Below are positions 33,780 through 44,324 of a stretch of 64,000 nucleotides of DNA, one piece after another; within the stretch, counting starts at the first letter, position 1, and each line of letters opens with the position of its first letter. A model generated the notes under the pieces. It did not search any database, was not told the origin of the DNA, and was given only the letters and a program-made list of their open reading frames with translations. Source of the DNA: Cervus elaphus. Lineage: Eukaryota > Chordata > Mammalia > Artiodactyla > Cervidae. The DNA lies in contig NC_057815.1 of NCBI RefSeq assembly GCF_910594005.1, positions 76,369,552 through 76,433,551 on the forward strand, written 5' to 3'. The translations under genes and the position numbers were made by a program.

Positions 33780-33960
33780 AGGAACAACCACTGAAGACCT
33801 ATTATCCAACTGTGAGTTGGGGTGATTCACTCATCTGAGCCTCAGTTTTCCTCATCTGCAAAATGGGAAAGTTGGACCAGATAATATCCTTCAGTCTTTT
33901 CCAGTTCTGGATCCTACTTCCTCTATAACCTCAGAAAATAAACATCAGATCCAGACACAG
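33780..33960 (+). repeat. MIR fossil
   Basis: tctgagcctcagttttcctc then atctgcaaaatgggaaagtt is the MIR core. Confidence 0.75.
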
Positions 33961-34275
33961 GACAGCTTGGGCGTAATGGGCAGCCAAATGGTCATTTGAA
34001 AGGTGATAGAGAATGAGTGAGCAGTTCTGAACACTGGAGATAAAAGTCACCCTCTTCCAAGCCTTACCCAGGGCCACCAAAATAACATGTGCATCCCAAG
34101 AATACTCAAATGGTGAAAGTGTAAAACTCTGATCTTTTCATATTCAACACCTAGATTTCCAAGATAGATTGTCTAATTTACAGTAAGAAAATTGGACTTT
34201 ATTTTCCTTTAAAAAGAAAGTATCTACTCTCTTATATGGAGCATCCTGAGTAGGCAGGTTTCTGTCTGACCGAGA
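33961..34275. other. Unique noncoding DNA
   Basis: No signal was recognised. Confidence 0.5.
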
Positions 34276-34279
34276 GGTG

Positions 34280-34475
34280 TTTTCAATCTGTGGTTAAGAA
34301 CTTGGCCTGAATTCCATGACTTCATAAGGGTATGACTTGGACAAGTAAGTCTCCATCTTAAAGAGGGCATTAGTAATGATACCGACTTGTGATATCCACT
34401 TGTCATGAGTTGGATGAGAAAATACATGTATAGTGTTTGGCATAGTATCTAGCAAACAGTAAACGTATAAACAAC
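34280..34475 (+). repeat. MIR fossil
   Basis: gtggttaagaacttggcctg ... gagaaaatacatgtatagtg ... tggcatagtatctagcaaac is forward MIR. Confidence 0.65.
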
Positions 34476-35617
34476 AATATTAGCTGTTAGTGTTTTCTGC
34501 ACATCTCATTGGCCCTTCTACTTGCTATCCCAACAAAGCCTCTCCTCTTTTCTCTCTCTCTCCCTCTGCCCCACTCTAGTTCTTTCTTCCTGTCTTAATG
34601 ATCACCTTCCTCATGCTCCGGCTGGTATCTCTTCATACGTCTGTCTCCATGCCCTTTGTCAGACACAGTCAGCACCCAGTAAATCTGTTCAATTGTGTAG
34701 AGGCTCCTCTGAAAATAGTGGAAGCAGCCTTTAGCTGAAAACAGGAAGGATTTTACAGGAACATTTTTACACTGCCTTCATACTGACTGCCAAAAAAAAA
34801 AAAAAACACCTAACCCAAAATTGTGTTATATATGAGGAATATTTGTGCAGCATGTGCCATCTTTATGGACTCAGTTGAAACAATTCCTAGTTCACTAAAT
34901 TAAGATGAGTTAAAGAACATAATCTCTCACTTCTGTTTCATTTCACCCCAGGATAAGGAAGAAAAGAGGATGCAAGTTTCCCAACTGTCCTGGTTTTCTT
35001 CTTGGATTCATCTAAGTGTGTTTACAAAATATACACAGTGGATTCCTTAGTAACACACACATGATTAGCCCTTTCTGATATCTGAAAGATATATGAATTG
35101 CTGAGCTGCTGATGAGAAAGATCCATGAATAGTTTTTTTTTTATTGGTTTAGTAAGATTATTTCCAGTCAACAATTCCCTCGTTTAGTGACAGAAGATAG
35201 ATTTGTTTTCCATAAAAGTGAAATGCCAGACTTTTGAATCACTCCAAATAAAAAGCATTCCCTTAAAGAGTCACTTGCTATCATTTGTTTTATAGCAAAA
35301 AATAAAAGTCAAGATAGAAACTATTATCACAGAATGGCATGCTGAAGAGGCACTAGCAATGATAAGAACACAAACAGTTCTCAGTCCTTCACTAAATTTC
35401 CAACTACTGCTGAAGGATACACTGTGCCTCGTTGGAAACAAATAAACAAACATAAGCCAACTTGCCCTCATTTGTTTCCATCAGCTCACTAAGAATTGCT
35501 GCCTCTTGCTTGGACAGCACTTTAGAGTAGAAAATGCTCTCTTGTCTAACTTTTATTTGGTCTTCAGAACATCCCTGGGAGGCAAATAGAGTGGTAAGAA
35601 AGGTAACATCAGAAACC
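34476..35617. other. Unique AT-rich DNA
   Basis: Pyrimidine-rich tract at 34540-34600 and poly-A at 34791-34806. No repeat family or gene was recognised. Confidence 0.5.
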
Positions 35618-36057
35618 ACCCAAATGTCCACCAGTTGATGAATGGATAAAGAAACTATGGTATATCCATACAATGGAATATTATTGGACAATAAAAAGGA
35701 ATGAAGTACTGATGTGTGCTATACCCTAGATGAATCTTGACATTAGACTAACTGAAAGAAGTCAGTCACAATGGACCATATATCATATGATTCCACTTAT
35801 ACAAGATGTCAAAAGCAGGCAAATCTATAGAGACAGAAAGTAGATGTGTCGTTGCCTAAGGATAAGTAAGCATAGTAGGGTTGGAGTATGAGGTGGCCAA
35901 AGGGGGAGGAGTCTCTTTTCTGGGTAGTGAAATGTTCCGAAATTGATTCTGATGACCATTGCACAACTCTGTGACTATGCTAAAAGCCAGTGAATTTTAA
36001 ACATCAAATAGGCAAATTGTGTGGTTTATTGTATGTGATAAAGTTTTTTTAAAAAAA
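35618..36057 (+). repeat. Old L1 3' end
   Basis: caaatgtccaccagttgatg, gtatatccatacaatggaat, gattccacttatacaagatg and a poly-A-like end follow the mammalian L1 3' terminus. Confidence 0.88.
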
Positions 36058-36071
36058 GAGAGAGAGAGAGA
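36058..36071. repeat. (GA)n at L1 tail
   Basis: Seven AG units grow out of the A-rich L1 tail, a usual origin of microsatellites. Confidence 0.9.
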
Positions 36072-36089
36072 TGACACTGTGGAGTCTGC

Positions 36090-36365
36090 TTTTGGCATTA
36101 ATGTGGCTTCCATCTCAGGCTTGCCACTTAGGTACTATGTGACCCAGCCACTTACCCACTTTATGAACCACAGCTGACCTGTCTCAGAAGTAGTCATACC
36201 CCCATTGCAGGGGGGCATGGGGGCTCCAGTCAAGGCCCACCGGGTGCCTGGACAGTACTGCACGTGGACTGTGATCATTCTGTTGGTGAGATAACTGAAG
36301 CTCAGGAGATAAAGAGCCTTGGTAATGGATAGAAATTGGGTCTGACTGGCCTTCTGACACATAGC
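36090..36365 (+). repeat. MIR fossil
   Basis: catctcaggcttgccactta ... ctatgtgacccagccacttacc ... ggtgagataactgaagctca. The parts suggest one or two MIR pieces. Confidence 0.5.
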
Positions 36366-36429
36366 ACTAATGTGCCTTCTTCATGTTTGAGGCAGAAAAG
36401 AAAATCAGAAAGAATTTCAGATTCAAAAG

Positions 36430-36560
36430 CAGAAGAACTAGGCACTTATTCCCTGTCATCTTTTGGCCCTGTGCTGGCAATGAGGGCTTAGTAGAGAGCT
36501 AAGTAGATGTGGTCCCTCTCCTAATGGAGTTTACAGAGTAGCAATTAGGAGAACCAGAAC
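36430..36560. repeat. Ancient interspersed repeat fragment
   Basis: ggccctgtgctggcaatgag ... ccctctcctaatggagttta matches the common old 'aatggagtttaca' repeat. The family is not fixed. Confidence 0.45.
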
Positions 36561-36699
36561 TACTTCCCTCTTCCATGCAAGTTGCTTAAGTTTTTTCTTA
36601 AGGTTCAGTACCTACAAGTGTCAGGTGAACATACTAGTCATGCATAATCTATAAGAATGGTGTGACCATTTAATCAGACTATCTATTTAAAAAGTACTC

Positions 36700-36920
36700 A
36701 ATGCAGTCTGACACACAATAAACACTAAAAAACAAAAAACACTAGTATTACTATTTTATTTACTATTATCACCTGGAGTAGTATTGCATCTGTGACTTGA
36801 GGACCATCTATTCAATTTCTCTCAGCTTATTTCCTTATTTATGAACTGGAGATATTAATGGTTATCTCTAGCTTTTTATGCAAGCCAGATAAGAAAAATT
36901 ATGTAAAAAGCACTTTTGAT
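36700..36920 (+). repeat. MIR pieces
   Basis: gtctgacacacaataaacac is a MIR-like end. ctcagcttatttccttattt ... gcaagccagataagaaaaat is a MIR core. Confidence 0.5.
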
Positions 36921-37460
36921 GTGGGATTATGATTTTCATTCCATGAACATAGCCCCACTCAGAACCTCGAGTGAACCAAATGTTGCTTTGTTTTCCCTCT
37001 AACGGCAAGCCCTTCTAAATTACAGCCCTGGGAAATCGAGATGCTAGTAAATTATTCGGGCCATCCCCTGGCCTGGGGGACTTAGGGTTAGGGTTCAGGT
37101 AGTAAGTCCTAGAGTAAATGGACGTGTAGCCAAGCTGCAGATTGATGAGGGCTGAAAGGAGCTAGTTATTTGATCCCCAGGAAATGTTTCTGTGCGGAGG
37201 TCACTGTTGCCAGCTTTTGAATCAATAACGCAGCACCTTTCAGACCAGAAAGTTCAGCTCTATTTATCAAGTCAAGAGAAGTGAGAGAAGCAACAAGCAT
37301 GATGAAAGCAGGGCACTAGCTAAGCCTACAATGATTCCAATGTGAGATGGAAGGACACAGGCAGAGTGATTTCCGCTTTCCAGGGGCCTCCTCAGGTTTC
37401 TGGGGTCTTCCTTCAAGATCTCCACCACTTCCTCACCTCTCCAGACAAATTGATCAGCAG
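36921..37460. other. Unique noncoding DNA
   Basis: No repeat was recognised apart from a two-unit telomere-like ttagggttaggg at 37082-37093. Confidence 0.5.
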
Positions 37461-37464
37461 ACGA

Positions 37465-37890
37465 TTCATTCTGTAAACCTTTATGGAACATGTACCTAGG
37501 AGCTAGGAACTGTTCTAGGCGCAGAGACTCTTCATTCATGTATTCATTCAAGCATGAACATTGAGCACTGACTCTGTGCCGGCATGCGTGCATGTTAAAT
37601 CACTTCAGTCATGTCGGACTCTTTGCGACCCTACGGACTACCACCCTTCAATCTCCTCTGTTCATGGGATTCTCCAGGCAAGAATACTGGAGTGGGTTGC
37701 CATGCCCTCCTCCAGGAGATCGTCCCGACCCAGGGATGGGATCGAACCCACGCCTCTTACGTCTCCCGCATTTAGGTGGGTTCTTTACCACTAGCACCAG
37801 CTCTCTGAAAAATGGAACGTGGCTGAGACATGGCCCCTCACAGAGCTTCCCGTCTAGGAGGGAAGAGAAGTGAGCAGCAATTACGGAGGA
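37465..37890. repeat. Ancient repeat split by a Bov-tA
   Basis: Before the SINE: gtacctaggagctaggaact, attcatgtattcattcaagc, attgagcactgactctgtgc. After it: gacatggcccctcacagagc, ttcccgtctagg. This is the old 'attcattca ... gagcttcc' repeat in two parts. Confidence 0.5.
37583..37805 (-). mobile_element. Bov-tA SINE
   Basis: Reverse complement reads head (ctggtgctagtggtaaagaa), B-box region and BovA body, ending near gcatgcacgcatgc. It is complete or nearly so. Confidence 0.94.
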
Positions 37891-38244
37891 AAAACAGCGT
37901 AGGGACTTTCAGAAGATGGACTTTATTCTTGAAACATCTCTACAAAATTTGAAGTTTTTACAATAAATATGTAATAATTGATAATCAAAAGAAAAGAATA
38001 AAGCTGTCTTCTCTCAGTCTTTAAAGAAAAAGGAATCTATTGTTTGCAAAGCAAGGTGCTGCCTGTGGGTGATTAAGACAAGTACCCTGTCTCTGTGAGG
38101 CGAGCAGAAGTAACGCAGCTTAGATTAGGAGTAGGCCTTCCTACTTGGTAAGATTATCAGGCCACCTGGATACGATCAATCAGCTTTCGCTTAACACCTA
38201 CCGCTGTTTGCCAATTAGGAAATTAGGAACCCGGCGGAACCGCA

Positions 38245-38278
38245 CCCCCCCCCCCCGCCCCCCCCCCCCCCCCCCCCC
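38245..38278. repeat. Poly-C tract inside the LTR
   Basis: 33 of 34 bases are C (one G at 38257). It is prone to length change and sequencing error. Confidence 0.95.
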
Positions 38279-38373
38279 GCAAAGTCCCGCGTGCGAAGTT
38301 TTGACCAATGAAATTGCTCTGCAAACTTGTAACCAATCCGCTTAAACCAACTACCAACGGCGTGTGCTCACCC

Positions 38374-38380
38374 TATAAAT
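38374..38380 (+). promoter_or_regulatory. LTR TATA box
   Basis: tataaat, 41 bp downstream of the nearest CCAAT box. Transcription would start about 25-30 bp further, near 38405. Confidence 0.7.
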
Positions 38381-38459
38381 TTGTGTAACAGCTTGGGCTC
38401 GGGGCTCTCTGACCCGCACCACTGCATTGGATGCGGCAGGAGCCCTGACTTGAGTCAGC

Positions 38460-38465
38460 AATAAA
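38460..38465 (+). terminator. LTR polyadenylation signal
   Basis: AATAAA lies about 86 bp after the TATA box, with cleavage expected near 38480. This spacing is typical of LTRs. Confidence 0.7.
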
Positions 38466-38610
38466 CTTCCCTTTTTGCGAGTTGCATTGTCTTGGAAGCC
38501 TTCTCTCTTCCCGCTCGGGGATTCGGACATCGGGCATAACAGTCTCCAGGCCATGGAAAACTATGGGAGGGACCTATATAAGGGAGAATGCTATCAAAGC
38601 ATAGACGATG

Positions 38611-38761
38611 GGACTTCCCTGCTGGTCCAGTGGCTAAGACTCCACATTCCCAATGCAGGGATCCTGGGTTTAATTCCCTAGTCCGGGAGCTAGATTCCAC
38701 GTGCCTCAATTAAAGCTCCCACACGCTGCAGCTACAACCCTGCAGAGCTAAATAAATAAAT
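38611..38761 (+). mobile_element. tRNA-derived SINE, CHR-2 type
   Basis: The head is gacttccctgctggtccagt and the tail is ctaaataaataaata. A 14-bp target duplication with 2 differences (aagcataRMcgatg-like) lies at 38597-38610 and 38762-38775. Confidence 0.93.
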
Positions 38762-38984
38762 AAGCATAGCAGATGGATACCTGATCAGTGTGGCAGTATC
38801 TAAGATGCCTTCCCAGAGGTAGAAAGCCAGGAATTGAAGGTTGAGTAGAAGTCAGTCATGTAAATTGGAGACAATAAGCAGAGGAAGTAGTGGCTTCAAG
38901 GTCTAGATGTGAAACACACAGTGTTTTTGCAGAATGGAAAATAGCTCCATTTGGCTGTAGTAAAAAATATAAATAAATAAAAGT

Positions 38985-39868
38985 GCACCAGTCAGAATGA
39001 CCATCATTAAAAAGTCTGCAAACAACAAATGCTGGAGAGGGTTTAGAGAAAAGGGAACTCTCCTACACTGTTGGTGGGAATGTAAGTGGGTACAGTTACT
39101 ATGGAAAACAGTAGGGAGGTTCCTCAAAAAACTAAAAATAAAGTTACAACATGAATGAGCAATCCCACTCCTGGGCATATAGCCAGACAAGACTATAATT
39201 CAAAAAGATATGTGCACTCCTGTGTTCATAGCAACACTGTTCACAATAGCTAAGACCTGAAAGCAATCTAAATGTCCATTGACAGATGAACAGATGAAGA
39301 AGGAAGAAGGTGTGGTACATACATACAGTGAAATACTCCCTGGAGAAGGAAATGGCTACCCACTCCAATATTCTTGCCTGGAGAATTCCATGGACAGAGG
39401 AGCCAGGTGGGCTACAGTCCATGTGGTCATCAAGAGTCTGAAATACTACTCAGCCACAAAAAAGAATGAAATAATATCATTTGCAACAAAATGGATGCAA
39501 CTAGAGACTATCATACTAAGTGAAATAAGTCAGAAAGAGAAAGACAAATAGCATATGATATCACTTATGTATGGAATCTAAAACATGGCAGAAATGAACC
39601 CATCTACGAAACAGAAGCAGACTCATGGACACAGAGAACAGACTTGTGGTTGTGAAGTGAGAGGGAGGGATGGAGTGAGAGGTTGGGGTTAGCAGATGTA
39701 GACTATTATATATAGGGTGGATAAACAACAAGCATCAGAAACTGTGTTCAATAGCCTATGATAAACCATAATGGAAAAAATATAAAAAAAGAAAACAGAA
39801 TCACTTTGCTATACAGCAGAAATTAACACAACATTGTAAAACAACCATACTTCAATTTTTTTTTTAAG
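38985..39868 (+). mobile_element. L1 3' end, ruminant type
   Basis: It contains the C-terminal ORF2 region and 3' UTR: caccagtcagaatgaccatc, ctggagagggtttagagaaa, aatcccactcctgggcatat, catttgcaacaaaatggatg, then gctatacagcagaaattaac and a T/A-rich end. It is well preserved and 5' truncated. A SINE sits at 39338-39438. Confidence 0.93.
39338..39438 (+). mobile_element. Bov-tA/BovA SINE, 5' truncated, inside L1
   Basis: It runs from ccctggagaaggaaatggct to catgtggtcatcaagagtc. A perfect 9-bp target duplication tgaaatact lies at 39329-39337 and 39439-39447. Confidence 0.94.
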
Positions 39869-40760
39869 TACACAGTAGAGACTAGCTAAAAACATAGGTA
39901 AAAAAGGCTAACTGAAGCCACAGCATCACCCACCTGCTCCAACTAGTCTGTGGGGTTCCAGAGCCGGCCGGAACACTCCAACATCACCAGCATAGGTCTC
40001 AAGAAAAAGGACTTGTTTTTAGTAGTAACAGTGCTTTGTCACATGAGCCACCTTCGTGGACTAAGAAACAGCCAAGGGCTCCGTCCTCGATCCCCATTGC
40101 TGGGGGGGCTGCCCGCCCCCACCCCCAGTCTGAAGGCCTGGCTTGGCTAGTTTCAGTCCTCCGGGAAGTCTCTGCGCCCACACCCAGAGCAGGCACACAC
40201 TGTCAGCCGTGACACAACAAAAACCATCCAGATACAGGTTCTCTTGGTGACCCCATGTTCACGGCTTGAAATCCCAACACCCGCTTCCACCCTCTTCCTA
40301 CTACCTCTCCAGTATGTTGACTTGGCCTTTGATGTCACTGAAAACTCCCCAAAGGGAGGAGACGCCTAGAGGCAAGCTGGCCCCATATCAAGGAAATGAA
40401 TCAAGCTCTCACATTTATGTTATGGCAACACATCCCTCGGGTACTTTTCCCAACTGGAGTGTTATCTGGCCTCTGTGATTCGTGATTCTCCTGGGGGTTC
40501 CCATCTAAAGTACTCCCTTGGGGGGTTTCCTGTAAAGGGTTACTGAGCTTTTTGTACCAGGAGGCATTTGCCACGTGTCAGGTCTGGGGCAGAAGGGTAG
40601 GATTCTCAGCAGGATAAGGGGACCCGGCCGCAGAGGTGGGGCAATGTACAGAGGCTGCTGACTTTCCTTAGGGGAATGAGAAAGGGCAGAGGAGGAAAGA
40701 CGCAAGATGAACTGGATTGAAAGACTTTGCTTGGGAGAGGTAGTTGTGCATTCATAATTT
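39869..40760. other. Unique noncoding DNA
   Basis: No repeat was recognised. The frames of 60-92 codons have no domain. Confidence 0.5.
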
Positions 40761-40781
40761 TTGTATTCTTGACCGAGAAAT

Positions 40782-40976
40782 TCCCAGGTGGCTCAGAGGT
40801 AAAGAATCTGTCCACCAATGCAGGAGACATGGGTTCGATTCCCTGGAGAAGGAACTGGCAATCCACCCCTGTATTCTTGCCTGGAGAATCCCATGGACAG
40901 TGGAACCCAATAAGCTACAGTCCGTGGGGTCACAAAAGATTTGGACATGACTCAGAAACTAAATCACAACAACAAC
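40782..40976 (+). mobile_element. Bov-tA SINE with internal deletion
   Basis: The head (tcccaggtggctcagaggta) and B-box are present but a stretch after gggttcgattccctgg is missing relative to other copies. An imperfect 16-17 bp target duplication (attcttg...gaaat) lies at 40765-40781 and 40977-40992. Confidence 0.92.
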
Positions 40977-41003
40977 ATTCTTGGCTGGAAATGGGGTGTC
41001 TTA

Positions 41004-41155
41004 GAACGATGCTTCTCAAACTTAAGGTGCGTGTGAATCACCTGGGTGGGGGGAGGGGGCGGTGAGCCTTGCTAGACTGCAGCTTCTGATGCAGCAACTG
41101 TGAGGTGAGGCTTGAAGCCTGCATTTCTCAAAGGCTCCCTGAGGATGCTATGTTA
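41004..41155. mobile_element. MER5A-like hAT fossil
   Basis: acgatgcttctcaaacttaa, gtgtgaatcacctgggtggg, cagcttctgatgcagcaact and aagcctgcatttctcaaagg follow the MER5A order. Confidence 0.65.
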
Positions 41156-41585
41156 GTTATCTATGGTGGCTAAGGGATTACTCCAAAATTCAGCAGTATG
41201 AAACAACAAATACTTAACATCCCACACAGTTTCTGAGGGTCAGGAATCTGGGAGCAGCTTAGCTGGATGACTGTGGCTTGGGTTTTCCTATGAAGTGATG
41301 AGCCAGCTCATGAAGTGGAGGCAAGTAACAGTCTCTGAAGGGACCGGACTGTTTCCAGGCTCAGGCAGTCAGTCCCTGATGGCGGGAGCCTTCAGTTCCT
41401 CACCATGTGGCCGTGCCATCCGGCCCCTCACGGTCTGGCTTCCCCGAAGACGTAAGCCGCAGTCTCTTAACACAGAATCCCCAAAGTGACAGGCCATCAT
41501 TTCTACCATATTCTGTTCATTGGAAGAGAGTCCTTAACTCCAGCCCACACTGAAGGTGAGAGGAATCAAGCTCCACTCCTTGGTA
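41156..41585 (-). mobile_element. Old LTR-like element (MaLR type)
   Basis: gttagttatctatggtggct, gtatgaaacaacaaatactt, gtttctgagggtcaggaatc, ccatattctgttcattggaa and ccagcccacactgaaggtga follow a known old mammalian LTR in reverse. The subfamily is uncertain. Confidence 0.5.
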
Positions 41586-41795
41586 TCAAGGGCTTCCCTG
41601 GTGGCTCAGAGGTTAAAGCGTCTGCCCGCAATGCGGGAGACCTGGGTTCAATCCCTGGGTCGGGAAGATCCCCTGGAGAAGGAAATGGCAACCCACTCTA
41701 GTATTCTTGCCTGGAGAATCCCATGGATGGAGGAGCCTGGTGGGCTACAGTCCACGGGGTCACAGAGTCAAGACACGACTGAGCGACTTTTCACC
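41586..41795 (+). mobile_element. Bov-tA SINE
   Basis: It is complete from agggcttccctggtggctca to cacgactgagcgacttttca and close to the family pattern. Confidence 0.95.
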
Positions 41796-41799
41796 ATTT

Positions 41800-41905
41800 T
41801 CACAACCCTATGTGATAGGAGCCACTGTTAAGCCCATTTATCAGATGAGGTACGGATGAGTCACTTAAGTGACCTTCCAACCTCAGCACTATGACTACAG
41901 AAAAT
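41800..41905 (-). repeat. MIR fragment
   Basis: cctatgtgataggagccact ... atttatcagatgaggtacgg is reverse MIR. Confidence 0.55.
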
Positions 41906-41962
41906 GTAGTCTCCTGCATTGTAGGCTTTATTGCTTTACCCTCTGAGCCACCAGGGAAGTTG
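41906..41962 (-). mobile_element. Bov-tA head-only fragment
   Basis: The reverse complement reads cttccctggtggctcagagg ... tgcaggagac, the tRNA-like head, then stops. The BovA body is absent from the side where it should follow. Confidence 0.8.
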
Positions 41963-42030
41963 GTGCCTTATAATTCAGAGAAACCACTCAGCACAGTACC
42001 TGGTATGTAAAAGCACTCAGTTAATGGCAA

Positions 42031-42190
42031 CCAATGTTGTTGTTGTTGTTTAGTTGCTAAGTCATGTCCAACTTTTTGCAACCCCATGGATTGTAGCCTG
42101 CCAGTCCCTCTGTCCATGGGATTCTCCAGGCAAGAATACTGGAGTGGAATACCACTTCCTTCCCCCGAGGATCTTCCCGGCCCAAAGAGT
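42031..42190 (-). mobile_element. Bov-tA SINE body, head missing
   Basis: A (tgttgt)n-type tail, then tagttgctaagtcatgtcca ... gggattctccaggcaagaat ... gaggatcttcccgg. The element ends before the tRNA-like head. Confidence 0.9.
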
Positions 42191-43420
42191 TACCAATGTT
42201 ATCATTGCTCAGAATGCTATCATTCGAGAAGCTGACCTGCTTCCCAGGGTCTGGCTCTGCCAGCTCTGGGCTTGGCCCTCTTTACTCCTTGGTCCCAGTC
42301 TGGGCCAGGGCAGGAGAGCTAAACCAGGGGGTGTGGACTGCCCTGTGCCAGAAGTCCAGAGAGCCCCTCATTCTCACTGTCCTGCAGCCTCCCACCCAGG
42401 GCATGGGGAGTGGGTGGAGGGAGGGGAGAATGCCTAGACAACATGAAACCAGCGTTTGGGATACAGCACAGAAAGCCTTGAGGTGGCGGGTCATCTTGGA
42501 ACAAGATGATCAGAATCTCTGGAGATGGAGTCAGCTAATCTGCAGGTATGACACACTCTCCTGGACAATTCCTATGCACACCAGCGTTGGGAAAGCCCTG
42601 CCGACAGATGCGGGAGATTTATTCGCTCACCACCACCCCCCTCACCTCCCAAAGAACGGGAAGGCTTGACTTTGAGTCCCTGAGTACAATAATGAGCTGT
42701 CCTCCGGAGGCCCCGTCTGAAGCCTGAGCTGGACTGGCCCTGGGGCTGACCCGGTTCAGAACTTCTGTCCTGGTGACTAATGATCCGGCGCGGCCCGGCC
42801 TGGCTGCGGTTTGTCTACCGGCCACATGACAGGCCCGTCCACCCAGATAACCGCAATCTTGCTTTGTGGGATCAAATACTGGCTTGGGATTTATGAGTCC
42901 CAGATACGACAGGGCTGTGCCAGCGAGGGGGCGGAGGAGGGCCGGAGTTGGGGAGGGTGGTGGGGGCAGCCTCTTCTCTCCGCCCCCAGACTCGGATCCT
43001 TGGCTCCTCACCTAGCAGGCCCCGAGGACAGTCTGCGGGCTGTTTTGGGTCTGAACAGGGTCAGGGTGCCAGTGAAGAGCAGAACAGCTGCTCCGTGTCT
43101 CCACTCAGCCCTTTCCCCTTGTGTCAGAGGCAGAAATCACTGCATGGTACACACTGGTGCATTTTGTCATCTTAGAACGAAGACAAGGTTAAAAATAAAA
43201 AAGCGTCATCCCCCCATTCCATAATCAAGGAATGGAAAAGATGTTCGTCCTTGTTACCCCCTTAAAGCTGGAGCTGACAGTTTCCTGAGGGTTGAGCTGC
43301 AGTTGAGACTTGCAAACAGGCATCCTTCTCTTTTTTATTCCTTTGGGAACACAGGCTTGTGTCTTGATAATTAGGAAAGGTGGACAACTCCAGCCTCGCT
43401 TTCCAGGTGTTCAGTTCTCA
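42191..43420. other. GC-rich unique block
   Basis: No mobile element was recognised over 1.2 kb. Several long frames on both strands (up to 157 codons) have no domain, as expected in GC-rich DNA. It holds the motif cluster at 42805-42876. Confidence 0.45.
42805..42876. promoter_or_regulatory. Motif cluster: paired RUNX-type sites, GATA, TCF-like
   Basis: TGCGGTTTGTC (42805-42815) and GATAACCGCA (42846-42855) place two RUNX-type TGCGGT cores in opposite orientation. AGATAA (42845-42850) overlaps the second one. CTTTGTG and ATCAAA (42862-42876) resemble TCF/LEF half-sites. This arrangement is typical of enhancers, but binding is not shown. Confidence 0.4.
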
Positions 43421-43424
43421 CTGA

Positions 43425-43670
43425 TGAGAGCAGGGCAGTATTCATTCACTGATTTATTCATTCATTCAACTGATTTTGATGAAGTTCTGTTTGCTGGGCA
43501 CTTTCCTAGGCAACTGAGGAAACAGCAACCACCAAGACTGATGGCAGAGCTTACATTCTGGGAAGGTGCCAGTGGCCACAAATAATACACAAGGAAACAT
43601 AAATTAATGAGATAATTTCCAGTTGTGATGAAGCAGGGCTGGACAGTTGCTAGGAGACTTTTTAACAAGC
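43425..43670. repeat. Ancient interspersed repeat
   Basis: tgatttattcattcattcaa, gctgggcactttcctaggca, gagcttacattctgggaagg and aaggaaacataaattaatga follow the common old attcattca repeat. Confidence 0.6.
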
Positions 43671-44150
43671 ATTATACTGGGCTATGGTCGGAGAAAGTAA
43701 AGACTTAGAAACTGATTTGCAACCTAGACTTCAAGCTCTTTCACCATTTCTTTTTCTGAAATAGTTACCTGATTTAAGGACTATCTTTCACTCGCTTTTC
43801 ACTTTCCATTTTGTTTGGACGGACCGTCACACAGCCTCCCAGCACAGAGACCCCATTAATAGCACAGTTGTTACTACACAGATTTGTCCAGGTCAGATTT
43901 TATTGCTTTTGGCCCAAGGCTGCTGCAAAATTTACAGAGCAAAGAGAGGTACAATGTGGTCTACTGAACAGGTTACTGAGTTAGAGCGAGCTTCTATGCT
44001 TGAAGATACTTAGCATTTAAAAGCAATTTCATAAAAGTCATCATTAGACTAATATATCACAATGGCAATTCAACAATGATGTCTAAAAGTTTTAACTGTG
44101 ATTTTAGAGCATCCAGTACAAAAACAGCCTTGAATATGGGGTTGGGGTAT
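43671..44150. other. Unique AT-rich DNA
   Basis: No signal was recognised. Confidence 0.5.
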
Positions 44151-44154
44151 TTTT

Positions 44155-44320
44155 GTTTATACGTTTTGGGGGTGACTGAACCCTCTGAGACCTATGAGGT
44201 GTCATGAACCCTGAAAAATGCACGTGCATTCACATAAAATTTCAGGGTGGATAAACTCCTAAAGTCCATCCACGGATTCCCCGGGGGATTCACGGACCCC
44301 TGTTTCCTGCTCTAAAATTT
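44155..44320. repeat. Probable DNA transposon fossil
   Basis: tgaaccctgaaaaatgcacg, cataaaatttcagggtggat and ccgggggattcacggacccc resemble an old hAT-type repeat. The family is uncertain. Confidence 0.4.
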
Positions 44321-44324
44321 ATAC

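Larger units (their letters stand above)
38094..38541 (+). mobile_element. Solo LTR of an ERV1-like endogenous retrovirus
   Basis: The element begins TGTGAGG and ends CATAACA, is 448 bp long, and is bounded by a perfect 5-bp target duplication GTCTC (38089-38093 and 38542-38546). U3 carries three CCAAT boxes (38211, 38305, 38333) and a TATA box (38374-38380). R carries AATAAA (38460-38465), followed by a T-rich U5 (ccctttttgcgagttgc). This order is that of gammaretrovirus-like LTRs. No gag, pol or env sequence flanks it, so only the LTR remains after recombination. A 34-base C-run interrupts U3. Confidence 0.9.

Noticed and set aside
37082..37093. Interstitial telomere-like ttagggttaggg
   Set aside because: Two units are expected by chance in mammalian DNA and no array follows.
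42196..42669. 157-codon frame in the GC-rich block
   Set aside because: Frames overlap on both strands and no domain or splice context is visible.
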